A stretch of DNA of 64,000 nucleotides from Natronobeatus ordinarius (GCF_024362485.1 NZ_CP101456.1:3224001-3288000), one strand, 5' to 3'; numbered from the stretch's first letter, positions 43,671 through 52,973 are shown. Translations and numbers: made by a program. Notes: a model not told the origin generated them from the letters alone.

Positions 43671-44691
43671 GGTCGTCTTCCACCGTTCCGACGTCGAGCC
43701 CACCGTCGGGATCGATCCCAAGCCGGTCGCAGACGACCTCGAGTCGGTCTCGAACCGCCCTCATCGCCCCGTCGGGAACCAGCGAGAGCGCCCCACCCAT
43801 CGCGACGCCCTCTTTCGCCTCGCCGGCGCAGTAGCGTTCCATCGCGACGTGCTCGCCCTCGTCGAAGCCGGGGTCGGTGGCGACGACCTCGAGGTCGAAC
43901 CGGTCGGCCGCCGTCTCGAGGTCGGCCGACGGATCGTCCGCGACGAACGAGGTGGTCGCCAGCGTGAGCGGGGCGTCGACCCCGGCGTGGCGCAGCATCG
44001 CGCCGACGGTCACCAGCTGGGTCCCACCGGCGAGCGTCACCGACGTCCCCGATTCGAGCGCGCCCGCGGCGACGCCCGCCACGACAGCCTGGACCGGGTC
44101 CCCGACTCGCCGGACGGCCTCGAGCGGCTCGCCGGCGCAGTCGCCCGGCTCGAGATCGCTCGCGGCGAGCGCCTCGTCGACGACCGCGCGCTTTCGCTCG
44201 AGGGGATTCTCGGGGAGCGACGAGGAGACGCCGAGGGGCTCGCCGAGGGCAGTGAGCACGCCCAGTGCGGTGGTCGTCCCGCCGGGAACGGTCTCGCCGA
44301 TCAGCACCTCGTCGTCGGGGAGGCTCGCGCCGAAGCCGTGGGCGCGGTCGAAGATCGCCGCGGCGTCGGCCACCGCCTCCACCTCGCGGACGTCCGCGCC
44401 GCCGCTGGCGCCGAGGTCGACCGTGGGGGCGGCCGTCGGCTTCGAGAGGCCGGCGTCGAGGGTCACGAAGTCGAAGCCGACGACCTCGCGGACGGCACAG
44501 GTGATCGCCGCGGGCGTCGGACAGCCCGTCGGGCTGACGGGCGTTACGGGCGCGCCAGTCGGCTCGCCGTAGGCGACGATCTCGGCGTCAGCCGAGGGGG
44601 TGTGGGCCATCAGGTCGGGGGCGGCCCCCGCAGCGCTGAGGCCATCGATCAGCGCCGTTTCGGTCGTTCCGGCGGCGAGGATCACTCGCAT
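43660..44691 (-). CDS. cobT: CobT-like nicotinate-nucleotide-dependent phosphoribosyltransferase
   Basis: Archaeal CobT-family enzyme expected to activate the lower-ligand base as alpha-ribotide for the cobamide nucleotide loop. The 343-residue protein has [20 protein letters not shown] near 127-146, [22 protein letters not shown] near 215-236, and [22 protein letters not shown] (shown in short: [10 protein letters not shown]) near the C-terminus, all typical of the UPF0284/archaeal CobT group. Which base it uses is not clear. It overlaps cobY by 10 bases and cobD by 11. Confidence 0.9.
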   Translation of the reverse strand: MRVILAAGTTETALIDGLSAAGAAPDLMAHTPSADAEIVAYGEPTGAPVTPVSPTGCPTPAAITCAVREVVGFDFVTLDAGLSKPTAAPTVDLGASGGADVREVEAVADAAAIFDRAHGFGASLPDDEVLIGETVPGGTTTALGVLTALGEPLGVSSSLPENPLERKRAVVDEALAASDLEPGDCAGEPLEAVRRVGDPVQAVVAGVAAGALESGTSVTLAGGTQLVTVGAMLRHAGVDAPLTLATTSFVADDPSADLETAADRFDLEVVATDPGFDEGEHVAMERYCAGEAKEGVAMGGALSLVPDGAMRAVRDRLEVVCDRLGIDPDGGLDVGTVEDDHGT

Positions 44692-45260
44692 AGTTCCTCC
44701 GCAATTCGTGCGTCTTCACGTCGGTTCACGTTGATCGCCAGTCGTGGATCGTAGCTCACGTACGTCATGTCTGTCACAGAATCGCCGACGACGTTGACCC
44801 CCGTCGGCGTAAGGTGAGGCGAGAAAGCGGTTTCGACGCTCGCCCCGAGGCGTCGTTTCAGCGCGACGGGCACGCAGACCGTCGCCGATTCAGATCCGGC
44901 TTCACGTTGCGCCCGCGTGCGCTCGAGCACGCGATCGACGGCCGCTCCCGAGAGCAACGGCAGGTCGGCCGCCACCGTCAGGACGGGCGGCTCGAGCGGA
45001 CCGTCGAGCGCGACCAGCAGGTCGTTCACGTAGCCCTCGCCGGGCGTCTCGACGGTCGTCACCCGTGGGCCGGCGACGAGGTGCTCGCGCGTCTCCGGCG
45101 CGTTCGGCGAGACGGCCGCGTAGATCGTCCCGACGCGGCTCGCACGGAGCGCCTCGAGCACCCGGTCGACCATCGGCGTCCCGCCGATCCGGACGAGGGG
45201 CTTTTCGCGATCGGCCTCGAGGCGGGTACCCTGACCGCCACACATCACCAGCACGTCCAC
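44682..45260 (-). CDS. cobY: adenosylcobinamide-phosphate guanylyltransferase CobY
   Basis: Archaeal GTP:adenosylcobinamide-phosphate guanylyltransferase, the replacement for bacterial CobU. The 192 residues start at a GTG (45260), giving [20 protein letters not shown], the nucleotidyltransferase signature GGx[13 protein letters not shown] is the metal-binding Asp motif. The GTG start was preferred over a later ATG at 45245 because it restores the first beta strand. It overlaps cobS by 16 bases and cobT by 10. Confidence 0.92.
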   Translation of the reverse strand: MDVLVMCGGQGTRLEADREKPLVRIGGTPMVDRVLEALRASRVGTIYAAVSPNAPETREHLVAGPRVTTVETPGEGYVNDLLVALDGPLEPPVLTVAADLPLLSGAAVDRVLERTRAQREAGSESATVCVPVALKRRLGASVETAFSPHLTPTGVNVVGDSVTDMTYVSYDPRLAINVNRREDARIAEELCE

Positions 45261-46027
45261 GCGATCACCCCCATGTGGACGCCGAGGAGGCGCCCGAGTT
45301 CGTTCGCGGCCCCGAAGACGTCGCCGGTGACGCCGCCGAGATGGACTCGTGCCCAGGCCCAGGGGAGCGCTCCCCCGAGGACCGCACCGGCGAGGGCGGC
45401 CGCCGCGGCCGGGTGCGGCCAGGTGAGGGCGACCGCAGGGAGTGTGAGGATAACTGGGAGGACGACGGCCGACGGGCCGACCGCGCTCGTGACGCTCGAG
45501 CCCATGCCCTCGTGGACGGCGGTGCCGACACACGCCAGGACGGCCATGCCGAGCTTCGCGCCGACCTCGGCCGCGACGGCGACGCCGACGGCGACGAGGA
45601 CGGGCAGCCCCGCCAGCCCGAGGCCGCCGAGGGCCAGGCCGACCACGACGAGCGAGACGGCGAGCAGCGCGCCGACGCCCGTCGTCGTGTCCTTCAGTAC
45701 CTCCCGCCGTCGCTCCGCGTCGCCGTGGACGACGAGCGCGTCGCCGAGGTCGGCCACGCCGTCGAGGTGGTGGATCCCCGTCACGAGGTAGACGGCGAGG
45801 AGGTAGCCCAGCGCGACCGTCGGCGCAGGGAGCGTCCCGATCGCGAGCAGAGAGACCGCCGCGAGCGCCCCCGCGACGAGACCGACGACGGGGAACGCCC
45901 ACGGCGACGACCGAAACGCCTCCCAGTCGCCATCCCGGCTCCGCGTCGGCAGGCGCGTGAGGAAGGCGAACGCCCCCCGGAGCGCGGCCACTGGTCGGCT
46001 CACGGGGCCATCCCCTGTTGGGCTCAC
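45245..46027 (-). CDS. cobS: adenosylcobinamide-GDP ribazoletransferase CobS
   Basis: Integral membrane enzyme that joins the activated corrin (AdoCbi-GDP) to the alpha-ribazole lower ligand. The 260-residue protein has FAFLTRLPTRS at the start, the active-site GIHHLDGVADLGDALVV (Asp-rich), a stretch of about five or six transmembrane helices, and a [10 protein letters not shown] tail. A GTG at 46027 is coupled to the end of cbiB in a GTGA overlap, and a second GTG at 46003 is a possible alternative giving 252 residues. Confidence 0.9.
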   Translation of the reverse strand: MSPTGDGPVSRPVAALRGAFAFLTRLPTRSRDGDWEAFRSSPWAFPVVGLVAGALAAVSLLAIGTLPAPTVALGYLLAVYLVTGIHHLDGVADLGDALVVHGDAERRREVLKDTTTGVGALLAVSLVVVGLALGGLGLAGLPVLVAVGVAVAAEVGAKLGMAVLACVGTAVHEGMGSSVTSAVGPSAVVLPVILTLPAVALTWPHPAAAAALAGAVLGGALPWAWARVHLGGVTGDVFGAANELGRLLGVHMGVIAWTCW

Positions 46028-46953
46028 GGAACCACCTCCTGGCCGGCGACGAGGACCGCCGCGAGCGCAACGGCGAGCCAGCCCGCCCGCCCGACGATGC
46101 CCACCGCTCGCTCCCCGTCGGCGACCGTCGGAAATTCGGCACCCGCGTTCAGGACGTACGCCCCTCGTTTCTCGAGTCGAACGCCGAGCGCGCACGCGAG
46201 CGTCGCCATCGGCCAGCCGGAGTTCGGCGAGGCGGGGACGCGTGCCCACTCCCGGGCGCGCTCGAGCGCCCGCGAGTCGGCCGCGGCGAGGGCGATCAGG
46301 AGGGCGGCGATGCGGGCTGGGAGCCACATGACGATATCGTCGAGCCGGGCGCTCGCGGTCCCGATCGGCTTCGAGCGGTAGCCGAGCATCGAGTCGAGCG
46401 TGTTGACGGCTTTCACCCACGCGGCGACGGCCGCCGCGGCGGGCAGCGAGATCGGCGCGAGGATCGCGAACGGGAGTAGCGCCGCGACCAGGCCGTCGGC
46501 GAGGTTCTCCCCCGCGCTCTCGACGGCGGCGCTTCGAACCTCGGCCGCCGAGAGCTCGCTCGCGTCCCGACCGGCGAGCGCGAGCAACGCCTCGCGTGCC
46601 GTCTCGAGGGCGGCCTCGGTCGCCTCGACCACCGTTCGGGTGGTCTCGAGCAGCATTCGGAGACTGATCGAGGTGAAAAGGACGAGCGCCGCGGCGAGTG
46701 CGCCGGCGAACGGGTGGACCGCGCCCGCGGCGAGGACGACGAGACCGGCGACCGCCGCGGCCACCAGGGGAAGGGAGGCAGCGATGGCGACGCCGACCAG
46801 GCGCTGGCCGCGCTCGCTCTCGGTCCACTCCCGATCTGCGGCCCCGACGAGCGAGCCGAACCACGCCACCGGGTGGAACCGGTTCGGCGGCTCGCCCACC
46901 AGCCGGTCGAGGCCGAACGCGATGGCGACGACCGCGAGCGCCGTGGTCGTCAC
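46024..46953 (-). CDS. cbiB: adenosylcobinamide-phosphate synthase CbiB
   Basis: Membrane enzyme attaching aminopropanol (phosphate) to adenosylcobyric acid. The 309-residue protein begins with a helix and LDRLVGEPPNRFHPVAWFGS, the CbiB signature. Further motifs are SAGENLADGLVAALLPFAI, VKAVNTLDSMLGYRS and RLDDIVMWLPARIAAL. About five transmembrane helices are predicted. Its stop overlaps the GTG start of cobS by four bases. It lies 22 bases after the HAD gene. Confidence 0.94.
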   Translation of the reverse strand: MTTTALAVVAIAFGLDRLVGEPPNRFHPVAWFGSLVGAADREWTESERGQRLVGVAIAASLPLVAAAVAGLVVLAAGAVHPFAGALAAALVLFTSISLRMLLETTRTVVEATEAALETAREALLALAGRDASELSAAEVRSAAVESAGENLADGLVAALLPFAILAPISLPAAAAVAAWVKAVNTLDSMLGYRSKPIGTASARLDDIVMWLPARIAALLIALAAADSRALERAREWARVPASPNSGWPMATLACALGVRLEKRGAYVLNAGAEFPTVADGERAVGIVGRAGWLAVALAAVLVAGQEVVP

Positions 46954-46975
46954 CGCATCGCCTCCCGCGGTCGGC

Positions 46976-47602
46976 TCATCGATCGATCACCACCAGCCGG
47001 TCCGGAACCGCGGACAGCGGCGTCTCCTCGAGCGAGACGAACGTTCCGCCCACGCCTTCGACGCCGCCGTCGGTTCGCGGGTCGTCGCCGACGTGGACGA
47101 GGTCGTTCGGCTCGACGTCGAGGTGGGCCGCCGTAATTTCGAAAATCTCGGGGGCGGGCTTTCGCCAGCCACAGCCCGCGCTCGTCACGACCGCGTCGAA
47201 GTCGGCGCGCTCGAGGGCCGACCGGACGAGCGTTCGGCCGACGAGTTCGGGGACGCTACAGTTCGAGCAGAGGCCGACGGGGCCGCGCTCGCGGGCGGCC
47301 TCGAGCGCCTCGAGTGCGCCCGCCCTCGTCCGAACCTCGGGGTCGAACGCCGCGATCACTGCCCGCCTGACGTCGCCGTGGACGAACGCGACGTCGCGAC
47401 TCGAGAGCGCGGCGGCGACGTGGGCGGGAAGCGGTACCTCGGCTCCCGCGGGCGCGTCGACGTGTACCTGGCGGTAGGCGACCGGCCAGTCGTCGGGGAC
47501 CGCGACGCCGCGGGACTCGAGTTCGGTCGCGACGGCGACGGCGGGATCAGCTGGCTGGTCGACGTCCACGAGCGTTCCGAAGAGGTCGAACGTGACTGCC
47601 AC
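46976..47602 (-). CDS. HAD-family phosphatase, first gene of the cobalamin operon
   Basis: A 208-residue soluble hydrolase. Motif I is TFDLFGTLVDVD (nucleophile Asp6 with the second Asp replaced by Phe, as in many HAD phosphatases). Motif II is LCSNCS, motif III GCGWRKPAPEIF (Lys), and motif IV HVGDDPRTDGGVEGVG. It starts at a GTG (47602), giving MAVTFDLFG. It leads the operon and is followed 22 bases later by cbiB. Because no CobC/CobZ-type phosphatase is present, it is a candidate for the step that removes phosphate from adenosylcobalamin 5'-phosphate or alpha-ribazole 5'-phosphate. This is inference from position. Confidence 0.8.
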   Translation of the reverse strand: MAVTFDLFGTLVDVDQPADPAVAVATELESRGVAVPDDWPVAYRQVHVDAPAGAEVPLPAHVAAALSSRDVAFVHGDVRRAVIAAFDPEVRTRAGALEALEAARERGPVGLCSNCSVPELVGRTLVRSALERADFDAVVTSAGCGWRKPAPEIFEITAAHLDVEPNDLVHVGDDPRTDGGVEGVGGTFVSLEETPLSAVPDRLVVIDR

Positions 47603-47832
47603 GTTCGTGTGACTAGCACAAGTCGACTTTACTCTCGCGGTCGGTGCGAACGTCGCCCGCAGGAAGTGAAACGGGGTGTAAAGCAACGGGCGAGGTCGCC
47701 GACAGCGGCTGCCGTTCCCGGAGCTGCCCGGACGGATCGATCGGTAGTCACGGGCTACGGATCGGAACTCGGTTCGGCGACGATCGTTCGTGGTCCCTAC
47801 CCTGACGGTCAGTTCGTCAACGATTACCGCCT

Positions 47833-47840
47833 TTTTTATA
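47833..47840 (+). promoter_or_regulatory. TATA box of the PP-loop gene
   Basis: TTTTTATA lies 56-63 bases before the ATG at 47896, which would give a leader of about 30-35 bases. It is the best promoter signal in the divergent gap between the cobalamin operon and this gene. Confidence 0.45.
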
Positions 47841-47895
47841 CGATTCCGTGGTCGGTCGCGGACGGCCAGCCGAGCCGACGCGCCTTCGATCACGA

Positions 47896-49206
47896 ATGTC
47901 AGCTTCCCCATCGATCCACGTCACCAGCATCGACGCGACCGGAACCACCCTCGAGTGTAAAATTCGCCCGTCGCCCGACCTGCGACGGTTCTTCACCGGT
48001 GAGCCGTTCCGGACGAGCTACGACGTCCCGATCGAGGACGTCCCCGAGGGCGTCCTCGCGATCCCCGTCCTCGCCCACATCTGTCCCCTCGCCTGGACGC
48101 AGGGGGCGGACGTCTACGTCGAGGAGGTCGACGCGACGTTCGCCCGCGCACTCGAGGACGTGAAGGCGACGCTGCTCTCGATGTACCCGCACTTTCTCGA
48201 GGGCGGCCAGCTGAAGGCCTGCCGGACCGTCGAGGTCGCGCCCGAGGGTGGCGGCGAGAGTGGCCTGCTCTTTACCGGCGGGGTCGACTCGACGTCGTCG
48301 TACGTTCGCCGCCGCGAGGAAGAACCGACGCTGATCAGCGTCCGCGGGTGGACGATCACGCCCGACGCGAGCGACGACGGGAAGTGGGCCGATCTCCGCT
48401 CGCGCGTCTCGGGATTTGCCGACGAGCGCGGCCTCGAGACGGCGTTTCTGGAGTCGAACATGCTCTCCGCCCTCGACCACCCCATGGTGCTCGCCCACTT
48501 CGGTCACCTGGTCGACGGCGGCTGGTACAGCTCCGTCGGCCACGGGCTGGGACTGCTCGGTCTCTGTGCGCCGCTGGCCCACGCCCGCGGGATGGACGAC
48601 CTGTACGTCGCCGCCACCCACTGGAAGGGCGTCGACCTCGAGTGGGGCTCGCGCCCCGACATCGACGACTACGTCAGATGGACGGGAACGCGCTGTCACC
48701 ACGACGTCTACGACCTCACGCGCCAGGAACGGCTCGACCTCATCGCCGACTACGTCGAAACCGAGTCGCCCGACCTGGCGCTCCAGACCTGTAACGCCCG
48801 GATGGACGGCAACTGCAGCCGCTGTGAGAAGTGCTACCGGACGGCGATCGGCCTCCGCCTCTCCGGGCTCGACCCGAACGACCACGGCTACCAGTTCAGC
48901 GACGAGGACTACCCCGAGGTCCGCCGCTCGTTCGAGCGCGGCGAGTGGATCCTCGGCCACGACGAGCGGTACATGTGGGCGGACATCCGGGATCGCGTCC
49001 GGGAGACGGAGCCGTGTTCCGAACTCGAGGCCGAGTTCTTCGACTGGCTCGAGGCCGTCGACCTCGAGGAACTCGTGGCGGCCGGCGAGTCGCCGATCCA
49101 CCACCGGCTCCTCCGGGCGGGGGCGCGAAACGCCCCGAACGGCGTCTACACGACGTTCTACCCCGTCTGGAACGCGGCGAAGACGGGCTATCGACGGATT
49201 CGGTGA
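47896..49206 (+). CDS. PP-loop ATP-pyrophosphatase with QueC-like zinc motif
   Basis: A 436-residue soluble protein of unknown specific function. Residues 1-120 are a separate N-terminal region without recognised motif. LLFTGGVDSTSSY at 124-136 is a PP-loop, which binds ATP and activates a substrate by adenylation. LAHARGMDDLYVAATHWKG near 227-244 is the usual following block. C299, C307, C310 and C313 (C-x7-C-x2-C-x2-C) reproduce the zinc site spacing of QueC. The protein is almost twice QueC's length and lies in a surface-glycan-like cluster, so a queuosine-precursor role is doubtful. A glycan- or cofactor-modifying ligase is an alternative. Confidence 0.7.
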   Translation: MSASPSIHVTSIDATGTTLECKIRPSPDLRRFFTGEPFRTSYDVPIEDVPEGVLAIPVLAHICPLAWTQGADVYVEEVDATFARALEDVKATLLSMYPHFLEGGQLKACRTVEVAPEGGGESGLLFTGGVDSTSSYVRRREEEPTLISVRGWTITPDASDDGKWADLRSRVSGFADERGLETAFLESNMLSALDHPMVLAHFGHLVDGGWYSSVGHGLGLLGLCAPLAHARGMDDLYVAATHWKGVDLEWGSRPDIDDYVRWTGTRCHHDVYDLTRQERLDLIADYVETESPDLALQTCNARMDGNCSRCEKCYRTAIGLRLSGLDPNDHGYQFSDEDYPEVRRSFERGEWILGHDERYMWADIRDRVRETEPCSELEAEFFDWLEAVDLEELVAAGESPIHHRLLRAGARNAPNGVYTTFYPVWNAAKTGYRRIR

Positions 49207-49210
49207 CCGA

Positions 49211-50803
49211 TCACTCCATGTAGCCCAGCCCCTTCAGCCGATCCTCGACGTCGGAGAAATCGTCGTCGACCGCTTCGTCCTCGCCAGCGCGGGAGACGTC
49301 GACGCGCTCGACTTTCGAGGTTGCCGGCCTCGAGTCGCTTCGGAAGGCGTCGAAGAGGACGCGTCCATCAGCGTTCGCGGGAACGGGCTCGCCGATGCCG
49401 TGTAAGAGCGTGGGGGCGACGTCGACGACGCGGGCACTCCGGAGTTCGGCGCCGGGGTTGATCGAGGGGCCACGACAGAGCAGGACTCCTTCCGGTCGGT
49501 GGCTCGCCTGGTACGTACCGGTGTCGCCGAACGGGTCGTCGCTGATGGCACTTCGGGTCTCGTAGGTGCCACAGCCGTTGACCACGAGGTCGGGCGAGCC
49601 GTCGTCCGTCGGAAACAGGTCGTCGCCGTCGTACACCGTGAGGGCCGGTTCGTTCGATCCGGGTTCGGTGACGGACTCGAGGAGGTCGACGAGTTCGGCC
49701 TTGATTTCGGGGACCTTCTCCGGCGGAACGGCCCCCTTCTCGAAACGGTCGCTGTCGTTGACGTAGAGGCCGCCCGCACCGTGGACGAACGCGATCGTGC
49801 GCTCGTAGTCGACGTCGTACAGCTCGTGGTCGCCCGGGATCTGGGAGGCGACAGAGTCGATCACCGACCGCGGGAGCTTCGAGACGAGCAGTTCCTCGGA
49901 GACGCCCACCGCGTCCAACGCGTTCACGATCGAGTCCCGCGAGATGCCGAGGCTCGCCAGCGCCCCGCGGGTCCCCTCGTCATCCCGGCGGACCAGGTAG
50001 CCTTCCTGCTCGAGGAAGTGATTGGTGTAGACCAGTCGATCGATCGGGCCGAAGCCGTGGTCGGAGACGACGTAGAGATCCGCGTCGTGTGCCTCCGTGT
50101 ACTCGATGACTTCACCCACGATCTCGTCGAGTTTCCGGTAGTGTGTGAGCATCGGCCCGTCCTCCCAGAGCAGGTGCTGGAAGCGATCGGGTTCGGTGAA
50201 GACGAAGAAAAAGAGCTGCCAGTCGTCGGTTCGCTCCATCAGCAACTGCATGAGTGCGCGACGGTTCTCGAGCATCTCGTCGACGGCGAGTTCGAACTCC
50301 TCGAGCCGGCCGGCGTACTCCGGGTAGTCGAGGCTGATCTCGTACTCTGGAATCTCGGCCTCGATCTCGTCGGCGAGTTCCGTCGGGTGCGTAAAGTCCT
50401 CGCTCGTCGAGGGAGTCATCATTCCCGAGACCAGTTCGCCGTCGATTTCCGTCGGTGGGTAGGTCAACGGTACGTTTCCGACGACCGACGGCGAGAGCTG
50501 CTCCCAGAGGGGCGACTGTTTGCAGTCCCGGCTGGTGTACATTCGATGGGAGTACGACGAGGAGAGCTTCTGGAAACTGTAGATCCCGTGCTTGTCGGGC
50601 CAGACGCCGGTGGCGATCGAGGGCCAGGCCAGCGGCGTCGTCGGCGGCCGGGTGCTATCGAGCGGTCCGGACGCCCCCTCCTCGCGCAGCCGCGCGAAGT
50701 TGGGCAACTCGCCCGCGTCGCTCCATCGCTCGATACGACTCCACGGCACGCCGTCGAGTCCGAGCACGAACGCTCGCCCGGACTGGGGGATAGATCCGCT
50801 CAT
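49211..50803 (-). CDS. alkaline-phosphatase-superfamily protein (type I phosphodiesterase/sulfatase-like)
   Basis: A 530-residue enzyme. VLGLDGVPWSRIERW at 13-27 holds the first metal Asp, and RPPTTPLAWPSIATGVWPDKHGIY carries the nucleophile-type Thr (shown in short: TTPLAWPSIATG). FTEPDRFQHLLW and VVSDHGFGPID give the other Asp/His ligands, and the later GTYQASHRPEGVLL completes the metal site. This matches archaeal phosphodiesterase/phosphomutase-type proteins often found in surface polysaccharide clusters. No signal peptide is present, so it probably acts in the cytoplasm. It converges with the PP-loop gene (four bases apart). Confidence 0.88.
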   Translation of the reverse strand: MSGSIPQSGRAFVLGLDGVPWSRIERWSDAGELPNFARLREEGASGPLDSTRPPTTPLAWPSIATGVWPDKHGIYSFQKLSSSYSHRMYTSRDCKQSPLWEQLSPSVVGNVPLTYPPTEIDGELVSGMMTPSTSEDFTHPTELADEIEAEIPEYEISLDYPEYAGRLEEFELAVDEMLENRRALMQLLMERTDDWQLFFFVFTEPDRFQHLLWEDGPMLTHYRKLDEIVGEVIEYTEAHDADLYVVSDHGFGPIDRLVYTNHFLEQEGYLVRRDDEGTRGALASLGISRDSIVNALDAVGVSEELLVSKLPRSVIDSVASQIPGDHELYDVDYERTIAFVHGAGGLYVNDSDRFEKGAVPPEKVPEIKAELVDLLESVTEPGSNEPALTVYDGDDLFPTDDGSPDLVVNGCGTYETRSAISDDPFGDTGTYQASHRPEGVLLCRGPSINPGAELRSARVVDVAPTLLHGIGEPVPANADGRVLFDAFRSDSRPATSKVERVDVSRAGEDEAVDDDFSDVEDRLKGLGYME

Positions 50804-51061
50804 GATTACAGGTCACGTTCGAGGCGTCGGCGACGCCCGCTGTCGAGGCAGTGGAGCGATTCCCGCTTTGTTATGGATCGTGTGCACGCCAACAATCCTC
50901 ACTGACAGCAGACAGTGACACGGACCGACCGATCGACCCGGCCGCTCGAGCTGACGCGATCGGCCCGCTCGACCGTCCGCCAGGGGCCAAAAGGAGGCCA
51001 TAACAATACCCGCACTGGAAATACGTCGCGGCATGACAAACGGCGATGCGTGGGGGGTATC

Positions 51062-52009
51062 GTGGGTAGCGTAGTCATCTCGCTCGACGCCGAACTCGGC
51101 TGGGGCTTTCACGACTTCGCCGAGCCGCCGACCGATCGCGTCGAGAGCGGCCGCCGCGGCTGGACGACGTGTCTCGAGCTCCTCGAGGCGTTCGACGTCC
51201 GCGCAACGTGGGCCGTCGTCGGCCACCTCATGCTCGAGTCGTGTGACGGCGAACACGCCGACCACCCGGCTCCCGACGGCTGGTTCGACCGCGAACGGAC
51301 GGAGTGGCGCGACCGCGAAGACCTCCGCTTTGGCCCCGATCTCGTCCGGGCGATCCTCGAGTCAGACGTCGACCACGAGCTCGGCAGTCACTCGTTCTCA
51401 CACGTCCTCTTTGGCCACCCCGATACCACAGACGAGCTCGCCCGGGCCGAACTCGAGCGCTGTCACGAACTCGCCGCCGAGTGGGAGCTCGACCTCGAGT
51501 CGTTCGTCTACCCCCGGAACGACGTCGGTCACCGCGACGTCCTCGCCGAGGCGGGTTTTTCGGCCTATCGAGGGGTCACCCCGACGCCGGACGGTCCCCG
51601 TGGCGTCCTCGAGACGGTCGTCAGCGGCCGATCGCTGCTCGTCGAACCGTCCGTCGACGAGCACGGGCTGGTGAACGTTCCCTCCTCGACGTTCCTGTTC
51701 GGCTTCGAGGGACCGTTACGGACGGCCGTCGAGTCCGTCTGGGAGGACCCGATGGTCGCGATGGCCCGCCGTGGGATCGACCAGGCCGCGGCGAACGAGG
51801 GCGTCTTCCACGTCTGGCTCCACCCGAACAACCTCGTCGACGAGCGCGACGACGAGCGGCTGCGAGCGATCCTCGAACACGTCGCCCGGCAGCGGCGCGA
51901 GACCGACCTGACCGTCGAGACGATGGGCGACGTCGCCCGCCGAGTGCGATCGAACGCGAGGACGGATCCTAACGTGGCCGCCCCAGGTCGGCCGTCCCTC
52001 GCCGAGTGA
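51062..52009 (+). CDS. NodB-type polysaccharide deacetylase
   Basis: A 315-residue enzyme likely removing N- or O-acetyl groups from a glycan. VVISLDAELGWGFHD holds the catalytic Asp; HELGSHSFSHVLFGH has the HSxxH metal motif (Asp-His-His metal triad); SFVYPRNDVGHRDVLAEAGF is the later RxxD-type motif. The GTG start at 51062 was chosen because it gives the beta strand just before the first motif; the longer upstream frame is Arg/Thr-rich and unlike a protein. GGGGGGT a few bases upstream could be a weak ribosome site. Divergent from the phosphatase-type gene. Confidence 0.85.
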   Translation: MGSVVISLDAELGWGFHDFAEPPTDRVESGRRGWTTCLELLEAFDVRATWAVVGHLMLESCDGEHADHPAPDGWFDRERTEWRDREDLRFGPDLVRAILESDVDHELGSHSFSHVLFGHPDTTDELARAELERCHELAAEWELDLESFVYPRNDVGHRDVLAEAGFSAYRGVTPTPDGPRGVLETVVSGRSLLVEPSVDEHGLVNVPSSTFLFGFEGPLRTAVESVWEDPMVAMARRGIDQAAANEGVFHVWLHPNNLVDERDDERLRAILEHVARQRRETDLTVETMGDVARRVRSNARTDPNVAAPGRPSLAE

Positions 52010-52055
52010 GCACTCCCGTCGATCGAAAGAGCGTCGTAGGGTCTCCATACCGCGG

Positions 52056-52973
52056 TCAGGCGACCCGTTCGTACACCTCGAGCAGCCGACCCGTGGTTCG
52101 GTCGAGGCTCACCTCCCGGACAGCCTCCCGGCCGTTCGATCGCTCGCCCGACTCGAGCACCTCGGCGAGCCCCGTCACCAGCTCCCGGTTCGACGTGGCG
52201 ACCCGCGAGGGCGAGACGCCGGCGAGGCGTTCGCGCACGTCACCGACGTCGACGGCGACGACGGGGAGGTTGCACGCGAGCGCTTCCTTCACGGAGTTTG
52301 GCGATCCCTCGCTGTGTGAGGTCAACAAGAGCGCGTCGGCGGCGTTCATGTAGTCCGAGACGGCGTCGTGGTCGACGCCGTAGACGGTCTGTAAGCGCAC
52401 GGGACGCTCGAGCATCCCGTCGACGGCGTCGACCACGCGTCTCGCCCGCGGGTAGTTTTTCAGCTCGCGTTCGGGCGAGTAGGGAAACAGAACGTGGTAC
52501 TCGTCGGCCGCCCAGCCGACGGCCGCTCGCGCCGCCGACTGCGAGGTCGGCGCGAACCGCTCGAGGTCGACCCCGTCTGGAATCACCGTACACGCCCGGC
52601 CGAGGACGTCGCGCATCTCCGGCGACATGACGACGACCTCGTCGCAAACGCGGGCACAGGCGCGGCTGACGGGTGAGACGGGGCCGTGGAGGTCAGAGCC
52701 CCACAGCGAGAGGACCACCGGGAGCCGAAGCTGGGCCAGCGCCATCGGGGCGGTCGTGCCGTAGTGGGCGTGGACCAGGTCGTAGCCGTTGCGGGACTCG
52801 CCGAGCACCTGGGGGAAAAAGCGGAGGTAGTCGGCAGGGTCGCGCGAGGTCGTCTCGTCGATCTCTCCGGGGACCGAAAGCGTCGAGAACGAGACGCCGC
52901 GTCGCTCGAGGGCGGCCAGCTGCTGAGTCATAAACGGCGCGTCGGCGTTCGCCGTGAGCGTGAGGACCTCCAT
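52056..52973 (-). CDS. GT4-type glycosyltransferase
   Basis: A 305-residue cytoplasmic enzyme that adds a sugar to a glycan or lipid acceptor. The N-domain has DLVHAHYGTTAPMALAQL and VVLSLWGSDLHGP. The C-domain has VIPDGVDLERFAP and LLTSHSEGSPNSVKEALACNLPVVA (shown in short: SEGSPNSVKEALA), the E-x7-E motif of GT-B retaining enzymes. It is convergent with the deacetylase gene and belongs to the same surface-glycan region. Acceptor and donor unknown. Confidence 0.9.
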   Translation of the reverse strand: MEVLTLTANADAPFMTQQLAALERRGVSFSTLSVPGEIDETTSRDPADYLRFFPQVLGESRNGYDLVHAHYGTTAPMALAQLRLPVVLSLWGSDLHGPVSPVSRACARVCDEVVVMSPEMRDVLGRACTVIPDGVDLERFAPTSQSAARAAVGWAADEYHVLFPYSPERELKNYPRARRVVDAVDGMLERPVRLQTVYGVDHDAVSDYMNAADALLLTSHSEGSPNSVKEALACNLPVVAVDVGDVRERLAGVSPSRVATSNRELVTGLAEVLESGERSNGREAVREVSLDRTTGRLLEVYERVA

